Shown here piece after piece: positions 1 to 7,785 of a stretch of 12,754 bases of DNA. Each line of letters opens with the position of its first letter. Within the stretch, counting starts at the first letter, position 1. Source of the stretch: Azohydromonas lata NBRC 102462 (lineage in GTDB: Bacteria; Pseudomonadota; Gammaproteobacteria; Burkholderiales; Burkholderiaceae_C); contig CAMCTE010000052.1 of the NCBI GenBank assembly GCA_945878385.1, positions 1 to 12,754 on the forward strand, written 5' to 3'. The notes under the pieces are model-generated. The model was not told where the DNA came from, ran no database searches, and worked only from the letters and a program-made list of their open reading frames with translations. The position numbers and the translations under genes were made by a program.

Positions 1-558
1 GGCAAGTCGACTGCGTTGCTGCAGGCGGCTTACAACTACGGTGAACGCGGCATGAAGGTGCTGCTCTACACCGCCGCGCACGACAGCCGCAGCGGCAGCG
101 GCGTGATCGGCTCGCGGCTGGGCCTGCACAAGACGGTGGACACTTTCGGGCCTCAAACCGAGTTCACGCGCGCAGGGCTGCCGGCCAACATCGCCTGCGT
201 GTTGATTGATGAGGCCCAGTTCCTGACCCCCGATCAGGTGCGGCAATTGCACCGCATGGCCCACCGCGAGGATGTGCCCGTGATATGCTTTGGCCTGCGC
301 AGCGATTTCCGGGGCGATGGGTTTCCCGGCGCCCTCACCCTGTTGACATTGGCCGATGACCTCGAGGAGATGAAGACCATCTGCGCCTGTGGCCGCAAGG
401 CCTCGATGAACATGCGCATCGACGGGAAGGGTCGGCGCGTGATGGAGGGCGAACAGGTGGAGATTGGCGGCAATGAGCGCTACCGCGCGGTGTGCCCCAC
501 CTGTTTCTATGCAGATGATGGGGTGGGGCCGGAGCAGGCGCCTGGATTGTTCGGGTAG
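1..558 (+). CDS. tdk: Thymidine kinase (TK1-like), 5' end cut by window edge
   Basis: Cytoplasmic salvage enzyme that phosphorylates thymidine to dTMP with ATP. The reading frame is open from base 1, where the first four visible codons read GKST, the end of the Walker A loop. E. coli Tdk has this Gly near residue 14, so about 13 residues and the true start lie outside the window; a TTG at 16 is internal. Visible are 185 residues. Family marks, numbered from the first visible residue: IDEAQFL with the Walker B Asp 70 and catalytic Glu 71, then GLRSDFRG, and a zinc site made of CAC (128-130) with CPTC (165-168). GEQVEIGGNERY near the C terminus is typical of bacterial Tdk. The stop is TAG at 556-558. 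It is the only plus-strand gene and converges on the kinase gene at 593-1504. Identification is firm. Confidence 0.96.
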   Translation, partial: GKSTALLQAAYNYGERGMKVLLYTAAHDSRSGSGVIGSRLGLHKTVDTFGPQTEFTRAGLPANIACVLIDEAQFLTPDQVRQLHRMAHREDVPVICFGLRSDFRGDGFPGALTLLTLADDLEEMKTICACGRKASMNMRIDGKGRRVMEGEQVEIGGNERYRAVCPTCFYADDGVGPEQAPGLFG

Positions 559-571
559 GGTAGGGCTAGGG
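553..571 (+). other. Four-tract G-quadruplex motif across the tdk stop codon
   Basis: Four GGG runs (553-555, 558-560, 563-565, 569-571) are joined by loops TA, TA and CTA. This fits the usual G3 with 1-7 nt loops rule very compactly. The second run uses the G of the tdk TAG stop. The G-rich strand is the tdk sense strand, so a quadruplex could form in the mRNA 3' end as well as in DNA. The last run also belongs to a weak GGGC/GCCC inverted repeat (569-572 with 583-586). The motif is plain to see; any role in termination or in separating the two convergent transcripts is inference. Confidence 0.6.
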
Positions 572-592
572 CTGCGGAATCTGCCCCTTGGA

Positions 593-1504
593 TCAGTTCA
601 GACCCAAGGCCACCCGGTCCACCGGGTGGTTTTGGCCACCGCGGTGCGCAATCTTGATCGCGCCAATCCGGTTACCCAACTCCACGCAGCGCTGCAGCGG
701 CCAGTCGCGCTCCAGCCCATACAGGAGGGCTGCGCGGAAGGCGTCGCCACAGCCCGTGGGGTCCACCACCGCTTGCGCCTGGTGGCCGGGTACATGAGTG
801 CGCGTGCCCTGCACCCACACTTCACAACCATCAGCCCCCAGGGTGACCACGATGCCCCGCAGGTGTGAACGCGACAGCGCCTCGATGCTCTGGCCGGTGC
901 GCTCGGCCAGCATGCGCGCCTCGTAGTCGTTCACCGCCACCCAGGTGGCTTGCTGCACGAAGGCCTTGAGTTCGTCGCCGTTGAACATGGGCAGGCCCTG
1001 GCCGGGGTCGAAGATGAAGGGGATGCCGGCGGCTTGCATCTGCTGCGCGTGCACCATCATCGCGTCGCGGCCGTCTGGCGCGATGATGCCCAGGCGGATG
1101 TCGCTGCGGTCGGTGGGCACGGGCGTGAGGTGCGCCTCGCCCATCGCACCGGGGTGGAAGGCCGTGATCTGGTTGTTGGACTCGTCGGTGATGATGATGG
1201 CTTGCGCCGTGTAGTTGTGTTCGATGCTGCGCACGCAGGACAGGTCCAGGCCCAACCCCTGCAGGCGCGCCCGGTAGTCTTGACCGTCAGAACCGAGCGT
1301 GGCCATGACGATGGGTTCGGCCCCCAAGGCTTTGTGGGTGTAGGCGATGTTGCCGGCGCACCCACCGTACTCCCGCCGCAGCGTGGGCACCAGGAACGAT
1401 ACATTCAGGATGTGCACCTGTTCGGGCAGGATCTGCTGTGCGAAGCGGCCATGGAAGTTGGTGATGGTGTCAAAGGCCAGGGATCCGCAGATCAGTGCAG
1501 GCAT
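593..1504 (-). CDS. PfkB-family kinase, adenosine-kinase (AdoK)-like
   Basis: Ribokinase-superfamily sugar/nucleoside kinase of 303 residues, the usual length. The N-terminal strand ICGSLAFDTI is followed by GGCAGNIA (47-54, PfkB signature 1 region). The C-terminal signature DPTGCGDAFRAAL (248-260) carries the anion hole and the catalytic Asp 254. The segment FHGRFAQQILPEQVH and the following SFLV resemble, from memory, the mycobacterial adenosine kinase AdoK (FPGRF, QLLPE, SFLV), so phosphorylation of adenosine to AMP is the best guess; ribokinase-like sugar activity is the alternative. Start: ATG at 1504 with GGAG 7 nt upstream. It is last in the accB-to-here gene run, 99 bp after the DUF3426 gene. 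Family assignment is firm, substrate is inferred. Confidence 0.85.
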   Translation of the reverse strand: MPALICGSLAFDTITNFHGRFAQQILPEQVHILNVSFLVPTLRREYGGCAGNIAYTHKALGAEPIVMATLGSDGQDYRARLQGLGLDLSCVRSIEHNYTAQAIIITDESNNQITAFHPGAMGEAHLTPVPTDRSDIRLGIIAPDGRDAMMVHAQQMQAAGIPFIFDPGQGLPMFNGDELKAFVQQATWVAVNDYEARMLAERTGQSIEALSRSHLRGIVVTLGADGCEVWVQGTRTHVPGHQAQAVVDPTGCGDAFRAALLYGLERDWPLQRCVELGNRIGAIKIAHRGGQNHPVDRVALGLN

Positions 1505-1562
1505 GGTGGTGCTCCAGCGTGGGGTGGTGGGGATTGAACGCGCGCGGGCTGCGACACCCTTT

Positions 1563-1603
1563 GCCCACTCGCTGAGGGGTGGGCGTGGACGCGGTTCAGC
1601 GTC
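1563..1603 (-). terminator. Two weak inverted repeats after the DUF3426 gene
   Basis: Directly after the TGA at 1604-1606 the minus strand has GACGC-TGAACC-GCGTC (1588-1603), then GCCCAC, a 10-nt loop and GTGGGC (1563-1584). Neither stem is followed by a run of T, so a classical intrinsic terminator is not supported. They may slow or protect the transcript 3' end, or mean nothing. The rest of the 99-bp gap shows only the ribosome binding site of the next gene (GGAG at 1512-1515). Confidence 0.25.
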
Positions 1604-2680
1604 TCAAGGGTAATACGGTACGACTCGGAAGCTGGCGATGGCTGCTGCTTCGAGCGTGCGCAGGTCCAGGGTGATCGCCAAATCCATCTCGGACTGGGCT
1701 TCCAGTTGGGTCTTCGACGATTCGAATTCAGTGGGATCGAGCATTCGGCGGGCCAAGACTTGGCCGTCGCCGGCCACCAGACTGAAGTCGAACGCCGGAG
1801 TCACGACCGGTCCGTCCGATGTGTTCCTGAGTTGAAGCCGCAGCCGGTGATGGCCGCTGCTGTCGTCCAGTGAGAGGCTGCTGCCCTGAACCGCAAGGGC
1901 GTTGATCAAGCGCAGGGGTGGCAGCTGGCAGCCCAGCGCTGCGCAGGCCTGCAGGACCAGCGGCCGCGCCTGGGGCCAGGTCTGGGCAATGTGGCCACGC
2001 AGCGCATAGGCGGACAACCCGATCAGGCTCAGGCACAGGCAGGCAGTGGTCAACAGCGCCAGGCCGCCGCTGGGCTTGCTCTGAGTGGCTGGCGCGGCAG
2101 CCGCGGAGTCACTTCGCGGGCTTGCGGCATGGCTGTCAGCCAGCGCGCCGCGCAGGTCGCCTTCCGCATGGTCTGGCCTTTCGGACGCCTGAGGCTCCGA
2201 GGCGGATGGTTCAGCTGTCTGTGCTTCATCGAAGGCCCGCACCTGCGGCGCAGCACCTGTCTGATCGCCCTGTGCCGGTGCGGCGTCACCCGGGTCGACC
2301 CAAAAGGGCTCGCGCTCATCGCGGGCGGTGGCTCGCTCCTGCGCGGCTTCGGCTTTCAATTCGCCCAGATCGGGCAGTTCCAGGTCGATGTCGGGCATAG
2401 CCTGCAAGGCCGTTGCCGCCATGGAATTTGAATCGGGGGTGTCAGGGCGGTCCTGTGCAGCAGGAAACGCCGGTGCTGCGGATGAGCGCAAGGGTTCGGC
2501 TGCTCGCGCATCCACCGTGGGAATTTCCAAGGCCTGACCGCTGGGGGTCACCAGGTTGGCGGAGGCATCGAAGACTTGGCCACAACTGCCGCAGCGTACC
2601 CAGCCCTCTGCCGCAGCCAATTGCGGACCGCTGATGCGAAAGACAGTTTGGCAGTGGGTACAGCGGGCGGCCAGGCTCAT
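1604..2680 (-). CDS. Zinc-ribbon / DUF3426 single-pass membrane protein
   Basis: Protein of 358 residues with three parts. Residues 7-37 form an MJ0042-type zinc ribbon (CTHC at 7-10, CGSC at 30-33, ending GQVFDA). Residues 40-203 are a long Ala/Pro/Glu/Asp-rich linker of low complexity, probably disordered. A single hydrophobic segment (about 205-226, ALLTTACLCLSLIGLSAYAL) leads to a C-terminal DUF3426 domain with the usual CAALGCQLPPL (245-255). The likely topology has the zinc ribbon in the cytoplasm and DUF3426 in the periplasm. Molecular function is unknown; the gene commonly follows prmA in betaproteobacteria. Start ATG at 2680 lies 7 nt after the prmA stop with no clear Shine-Dalgarno, so translation probably depends on coupling to prmA. 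Architecture is certain, role is not. Confidence 0.88.
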   Translation of the reverse strand: MSLAARCTHCQTVFRISGPQLAAAEGWVRCGSCGQVFDASANLVTPSGQALEIPTVDARAAEPLRSSAAPAFPAAQDRPDTPDSNSMAATALQAMPDIDLELPDLGELKAEAAQERATARDEREPFWVDPGDAAPAQGDQTGAAPQVRAFDEAQTAEPSASEPQASERPDHAEGDLRGALADSHAASPRSDSAAAAPATQSKPSGGLALLTTACLCLSLIGLSAYALRGHIAQTWPQARPLVLQACAALGCQLPPLRLINALAVQGSSLSLDDSSGHHRLRLQLRNTSDGPVVTPAFDFSLVAGDGQVLARRMLDPTEFESSKTQLEAQSEMDLAITLDLRTLEAAAIASFRVVPYYP

Positions 2681-2687
2681 CGACGAA

Positions 2688-3623
2688 TCATGCCACGGGG
2701 ATGGTGCCGGCCTGAGCGATCGGGCGCCGCGCGGTCATCAGGATCCAGCCGTCTTCCTCATCGCTGACCTCCAGCATGAGCCACTGCGCATAGGCCGCCT
2801 TCAGCTCGTCGGCCTGACGCGCCAAGATGCCGGCCAGCACCAAATGGCCGCCCGGCTGCACGTGGCCACACAGCAGGGGTGCCAGCAGTTTCAGGGGCGT
2901 GGCCAGGATATTGGCCACCACCAATGGGTAGGACCCGGCTGCGGCATCAGGCAGGGCCGCACGAAGAGTCACGCCATTGGACTGAGCGTTGGCCTCGGTG
3001 GCCTGCACCGCAGCCGGGTCGATGTCGACTGCATCGATTTCCCGTGCACCACACAACCCCGCGCCAATGGCCAGGATGCCCGAGCCGCATCCGTAGTCCA
3101 GCACGCGTGTCCATTTCTGCTGAAGGGATGCAGTGCGGGTGGCGATCCACTTCAGGCACATCCGCGTGGTGGGGTGGGTACCGGTGCCGAACGCCATGCC
3201 GGGGTCCAAGCGGATCACCTGGCGCGCTTGGGCCGGTGGTTCGTGCCAAGTGGGCACCACCCAAAATTCGGCGGTGATGGCCACCGGCTCGAACTGCGAC
3301 TGCGTCAGGCGCACCCAGTCGGCCTCGGGCACGGCCTGAATGGCTTCCACGCCCAGGCCTGCGGTCCAGTCCTGCGCCAGCAGCAGGGCGGCGGCCTGGG
3401 TGGCCGCCTCCTCGGTTTCAAAGGCGGCCTTCAGGCACGAACGGTTCCAACCCCCGGCCGGCGCAGGCATCCCGGGCTCGCCAAAGAGCGCCTGCTCGGC
3501 GTCCGTATCGGCATCGGCGTCCTCCACCGAGACCGATGCGGCATCGAGCTCTTCCATCAGGGCGGTGGACACATCGTCCACCAGGTGCGCAGGCGCGCGC
3601 AGGACGAGCTCGGTCAGGGCCAT
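2688..3623 (-). CDS. prmA: Ribosomal protein L11 methyltransferase
   Basis: SAM-dependent enzyme that trimethylates ribosomal protein L11 in the cytoplasm. It is 311 residues, slightly longer than E. coli PrmA (293) because of an acidic stretch rich in Asp/Ala (about 34-44) and a Pro/Gly-rich loop in the N-terminal substrate-binding domain. The catalytic domain shows PGMAFGTGTHPTT (141-153), SAM motif I DYGCGSGILAIGA (176-188), the acidic end of the second strand DAVDID (197-202), and VANIL (236-240), the PrmA counterpart of an NPPY-like motif. Start ATG at 3623 matches the family N terminus, although only a poor Shine-Dalgarno precedes it. It lies 33 nt downstream of accC and 7 nt upstream of the DUF3426 gene, in the same transcript. 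Confidence 0.96.
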   Translation of the reverse strand: MALTELVLRAPAHLVDDVSTALMEELDAASVSVEDADADTDAEQALFGEPGMPAPAGGWNRSCLKAAFETEEAATQAAALLLAQDWTAGLGVEAIQAVPEADWVRLTQSQFEPVAITAEFWVVPTWHEPPAQARQVIRLDPGMAFGTGTHPTTRMCLKWIATRTASLQQKWTRVLDYGCGSGILAIGAGLCGAREIDAVDIDPAAVQATEANAQSNGVTLRAALPDAAAGSYPLVVANILATPLKLLAPLLCGHVQPGGHLVLAGILARQADELKAAYAQWLMLEVSDEEDGWILMTARRPIAQAGTIPVA

Positions 3624-3656
3624 ACAGTTTGCGGGTGGTGGCGCCGTGGGACCGGT

Positions 3657-5006
<1,350 letters not shown>

Positions 5007-5030
5007 GGTCTCAGGCGCTGCGCACCATCC

Positions 5031-5495
5031 TCATTCGATGATGAACAGCGGCTGGCCGAACTCGACGGCCTGACCGTTTTCGCACAAGATCTGGGTGATC
5101 GTGCCGGCTTTGTCGGCTTCGATCTCGTTCATGATCTTCATGGCCTCGATGATGCAGATGGCCTCGCCTTCTTTGACCTGTTGACCCAGCTCGGCAAAGG
5201 CCTTGGCCCCGGGGCTAGCGGCGCGGTAGAAAGTGCCCACCATCGGGGACTTGACCGGGTGGCCTGTGGGCTCGGCGGCTGCCGGGGCCGCTGGCGGCGC
5301 GGCGGCCGCACCAGCATCGACAGCAGAGGCGGCCGCCGGTATGGCCGCTGGTGCGGCCATCACGGTGGGCATGGCCACGGCGGCCACGCCAGCCTTGACG
5401 ATGCGGACCTTGCCTTCGGCTTCCGTGATCTCGAGTTCCGAGATGTTGGATTCAGAGACCAGGTCGATGAGGGTTTTCAGTTTTCGCAGATCCAT
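5031..5495 (-). CDS. accB: Acetyl-CoA carboxylase, biotin carboxyl carrier protein
   Basis: Carrier subunit that holds biotin and shuttles carboxyl groups between AccC and the AccAD carboxyltransferase. It is 154 residues, the usual size. The N-terminal helical part (MDLRKLKTLIDLV) is followed by an Ala/Pro-rich flexible linker (about 37-76) and a biotinyl domain (about 80-154). The biotin-attachment motif EAMKIMNEI places the modified lysine at residue 120, and the SPMVGTFY hairpin (83-90) is also typical. Start ATG at 5495 is preceded by a strong GAGGAG, the best ribosome binding site in this region, as expected for the first gene of a transcript. E. coli AccB represses its own operon; whether that holds here cannot be read from the sequence. 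Confidence 0.98.
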   Translation of the reverse strand: MDLRKLKTLIDLVSESNISELEITEAEGKVRIVKAGVAAVAMPTVMAAPAAIPAAASAVDAGAAAAPPAAPAAAEPTGHPVKSPMVGTFYRAASPGAKAFAELGQQVKEGEAICIIEAMKIMNEIEADKAGTITQILCENGQAVEFGQPLFIIE

Positions 5496-5768
5496 GCAGG
5501 CTCCTCTTCGGTGGGAACGATGGCGTCATGCGTTCAACGCCGTTCAAGCTGCCCCAACCGGGTTCCAATCGGTGCGCATCTGCTCTGAAGCAGCGGCATT
5601 GGAGAAGGGTGGAGTGTAAGACAGGCGAAATCTTGAAGGTCGTCGATCGGATGAAAAATATCGCTTGACATCCGGAGATGGGATCAATTGCGATCAATAC
5701 GATGCAGAAGCGCGTGAGGTCGGCGACAAAGCGCACACCCCGTCTTTTCGGCCTTGCGCGCGGGAAGA
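5496..5768 (-). promoter_or_regulatory. Non-coding gap upstream of accB, likely accBC control region
   Basis: This 273-bp gap is the longest non-coding stretch in the window and is richer in A and T than its flanks in the middle part. Minus-strand TTGATC (5682-5687) and GATATT (5657-5662) could be a -35/-10 pair, but the 19-bp spacing is long, so the call is weak. The accB ribosome binding site lies at the left end. Two pairs of 10-bp-spaced GWTCAA repeats are present and listed separately. Just after the tlpA stop the minus strand contains GCGCA and TGCGC around a 19-nt loop followed by TTT, a poor terminator candidate. No protein-coding signal is convincing and no trace of aroQ was recognised. 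Confidence 0.5.
5532..5697. repeat. Two pairs of helically phased GWTCAA direct repeats
   Basis: On the plus strand GTTCAA occurs at 5532-5537 and 5542-5547, and GATCAA at 5682-5687 and 5692-5697. Within each pair the copies start exactly 10 bp apart, so they lie on the same face of the helix. The pairs themselves are 150 bp apart, again a multiple of 10. In the first pair the copies agree over CGTTCAA, in the second over GATCAAT. Such layout fits binding sites for a dimeric or looping regulator of accBC, but short repeats of this kind can arise by chance. Confidence 0.35.
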
Positions 5769-6410
5769 TCAGGCACTCAGTCGCAGTTGTTGTGCCCAGG
5801 TCGAGAGTTGTTCGGCGGTCAGTTCGCCCATCTGTCTTTGAACGATGCGCCCGTCCGGTGTGGCCAGGACCGTGTAAGGCAGTGCGCCTTGTGCATTGCC
5901 CAGGGTGCGCGCCAGACCAGTGCCCTCAACCCCGGCCAGGGCGATCGGAAAGGTCACGGGGGTTTTGCCCAGAAAGGCTTTGACGGCGGTCGGGCCGTCG
6001 ATCGCAATTCCCAGCATCTTCAGGTTTTTGGTGTTGTATTGCTTATAAAAAGCGTCCAAAAGCGGCATTTCCTTGACGCAGGGCGGGCACCAGGTGGCCC
6101 AGAAATTCACCAACAGTGGCCCGCCGCGCAGGGTGCCTACGGCCAGTGGCGTGCCATCGGCCTGGGGAAGGCTCAGCGCCCAGAAGTCCTCACCGAGTTG
6201 ACGGGCGTCACTGGAGGTACCTGCCAAACCGGCGGGCGCAGGCCCTGCCGAGGGGGCCTGGCGGCTGCTGCTCCACCACGAACCGGCGGCGCCCGCTGCA
6301 ATACCCACCGCGCCCGCGGCCAGCCACCAACGGCGAGGGCGCTGGTCTGTTCCGTGCGGTACTGCCGTGGGCGTGGGCGCACCCGGCCCGGGATTGGTGG
6401 GTTCAGTCAT
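5769..6410 (-). CDS. TlpA-like membrane-anchored thioredoxin-fold protein
   Basis: Thiol-disulfide oxidoreductase of 213 residues. A Pro-rich cytoplasmic N terminus and basic RPRR (24-27) precede one hydrophobic segment (about 28-47), so it is probably anchored in the inner membrane with the catalytic domain in the periplasm. The thioredoxin-like domain (about 72-213) carries NFWATWCPPCVKEM with the redox pair Cys 108 and Cys 111, and the cis-proline loop GALPYT (Pro 178). The family reduces or matures exported proteins, including cytochrome c in some members; the substrate here is unknown. Start: ATG at 6410 overlaps the preceding gene's stop by 8 bases (ATGACTGA), so reinitiation is likely. 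A longer frame up to 6521 lies within the preceding gene and was not used. Confidence 0.92.
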   Translation of the reverse strand: MTEPTNPGPGAPTPTAVPHGTDQRPRRWWLAAGAVGIAAGAAGSWWSSSRQAPSAGPAPAGLAGTSSDARQLGEDFWALSLPQADGTPLAVGTLRGGPLLVNFWATWCPPCVKEMPLLDAFYKQYNTKNLKMLGIAIDGPTAVKAFLGKTPVTFPIALAGVEGTGLARTLGNAQGALPYTVLATPDGRIVQRQMGELTAEQLSTWAQQLRLSA

Positions 6411-7005
6411 GGGCGTTGTCCTCGCGCAGTCTTTGGAGCAAGGCTGGCAGTGTGCCTCGCCAGCTATGCCCTCGCGCATCGGGCTTGAGGGCGCCCCTGA
6501 GGTCGTCATGGGGCCACACACTGATTTCGATCGGCACGGTGTCGTGGATGGCGGGGCAGGGCATTTCCAGGCCGATCACGGGCACCGGTTCCCGCCCGCG
6601 GCCGCTGCGCTGGCCTGTCTCAAACGGCACGCCCAGGTTGATCAGTGTCAGTTCGGGCCCCGTGGGGTCGTCGGTGTAGAGGTCCAGCAAAATGGGTGAG
6701 CGTGCACTGGCCGTACCCCGCCACACCGCGCCGCCCACATAGGGTTGGAATTCCTGAAGGCGCTGCATCCACTGTGCGGCCAGTTCGCGCAGGGCCCTCA
6801 ATTCGGCCGGCTGCGTGTCGGCGAAGAACAGCGCCAGGTGTTCTCGCACCGCATCTTCTACCCGCAGGTGGTCGGGCATTGCAATGCCTCGGATGCCGGC
6901 CAGGCCCAGGTGGTCGGCCGCCTTGCGGCAGGCAGCCGAGTAGTCCAGGCCATGTTCGACGATCCAGGTGGCGGCCGATGCCGCAATCTCATCGGAGGTG
7001 TTCAT
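6403..7005 (-). CDS. Conserved protein of unknown function, nucleotidyltransferase-like
   Basis: Soluble protein of 200 residues with no signal peptide or membrane segment. The N-terminal half is helical and charged (AACRKAADHLGLAG at 24-37). The middle has GGAVWRGTAS (91-100) followed by an acidic strand LLDLYTDDP (106-114), then a hydrophobic strand and the late motif HDDLRGALKPDARG (166-179). A Gly-Ser/Thr turn followed by paired Asp residues recalls minimal nucleotidyltransferases, but the match is loose and a catalytic role is inference. From memory, similar proteins occur in other Burkholderiales, sometimes with misleading ligase names. ATG at 7005 overlaps the mtgA stop (ATGA) and its own stop overlaps the tlpA start, so it is coupled on both sides. 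Open frame upstream to 7482 lies inside mtgA and was rejected. Confidence 0.75.
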   Translation of the reverse strand: MNTSDEIAASAATWIVEHGLDYSAACRKAADHLGLAGIRGIAMPDHLRVEDAVREHLALFFADTQPAELRALRELAAQWMQRLQEFQPYVGGAVWRGTASARSPILLDLYTDDPTGPELTLINLGVPFETGQRSGRGREPVPVIGLEMPCPAIHDTVPIEISVWPHDDLRGALKPDARGHSWRGTLPALLQRLREDNAHD

Positions 7006-7760
7006 GGGCGGATGCCTTCGGGCAGCACCACGGCCGGCATGCGCGCGGCGATGGTTTCGGCGCGGCTGGCCAGGTAAGGGGAGTTCGGCAGGCGCTCGAA
7101 GCGGCGCGGTGCGGGCAGCATCACGGCCAGCCGCGCAGCCTGCAAGGCTTGCAGTTGATGCGGTGCACAGCGGAAGTAATGTTCGGCCGCCGCGTGCGCG
7201 CCGTACACGCCTTCGCCCCACTCCACGCTGTTGAGGTAGATCTCCAGGATGCGGGCCTTGCTGAGCGTGGCTTCCATGGCCCAGGCGACAAGCGCCTCCT
7301 GCCCCTTGCGCCAGTAGGTGCGCTCGCCGCTGAGGAACAGGTTCTTGGCCAACTGCTGGGTGATGGTAGAGCCGCCCACCAACCGTTCGGCTGCACGCCC
7401 ATTGCCCGCCTGCGGCGCGGCCACTGGTGGGCGGGCCTCGCGCCGTTCGTTGCGCTGTCGTGCCTTCTCGATGGCCTCCCATTCCAGCCCGCGATGCTCG
7501 ACGAAGCTGGCGTCTTCGCTGGCGATCACGGCCCGAGGCAAGGCCGTGCCCATCTCGTTCAAGGGCATCCAGGTCTGGTGCCAGAGCAGGTGTTGGTCGC
7601 GCTGAAGGATGCGAACGGCCTGTGTTCTTTGGAAGGTGGTGGAGCCTGGGTCCAGATGGGCCATCAGGGCTACCCGTGCCAAGAAGTAGAGCTGCAGGGC
7701 CACCGTGCCCACCAGCAGCAGGCCCAGTAGGCGCATCAGTTGGCGCAGGAGTGTCCTCAT
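7002..7760 (-). CDS. mtgA: Monofunctional peptidoglycan glycosyltransferase
   Basis: Inner-membrane GT51 enzyme that polymerises lipid II into glycan strands without transpeptidase activity. It is 252 residues. One N-terminal membrane segment (about 9-30) is followed by the periplasmic domain with SEDASFVEHRG (catalytic Glu 82), GGSTITQQLAKN (129-140), the basic stretch of LSGERTYWRKGQE, and EIYLNSVEWGEGVYG. Between the first two motifs there is a Pro/Ala/Arg-rich insertion (about 108-125), some 17 residues longer than in E. coli MtgA; I recall similar insertions in Burkholderia. Start ATG at 7760 fits the membrane anchor, and the frame running further upstream overlaps aroE. It begins 25 nt after the aroE stop and overlaps the next gene by ATGA. 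Confidence 0.95.
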   Translation of the reverse strand: MRTLLRQLMRLLGLLLVGTVALQLYFLARVALMAHLDPGSTTFQRTQAVRILQRDQHLLWHQTWMPLNEMGTALPRAVIASEDASFVEHRGLEWEAIEKARQRNERREARPPVAAPQAGNGRAAERLVGGSTITQQLAKNLFLSGERTYWRKGQEALVAWAMEATLSKARILEIYLNSVEWGEGVYGAHAAAEHYFRCAPHQLQALQAARLAVMLPAPRRFERLPNSPYLASRAETIAARMPAVVLPEGIRP

Positions 7761-7785
7761 GCCCGTGGCTGTTGAGGCGGGCGCT

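Noticed and set aside
5665..5693. A consensus TTGACA on the plus strand in the accB upstream gap.
   Set aside because: There is no acceptable -10 element at 16-18 bp and no plus-strand gene downstream. An antisense RNA cannot be excluded but is not supported.
5452..5736. A 94-codon minus-strand frame in the accB upstream gap.
   Set aside because: It overlaps the start of accB in another frame, has no good ribosome binding site and its protein shows no family features or recognisable aroQ motif.
6411..6521. Longer N-terminal extension of the tlpA-like gene to 6521.
   Set aside because: The extra 37 residues fall within the preceding gene, and the ATG at 6410 gives a normal cytoplasmic tail plus membrane anchor.
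7006..7482. Longer N-terminal extension of the unknown gene to 7482.
   Set aside because: It overlaps mtgA and is rich in Arg/Gly shadow composition; the ATG at 7005 in the ATGA overlap fits better.
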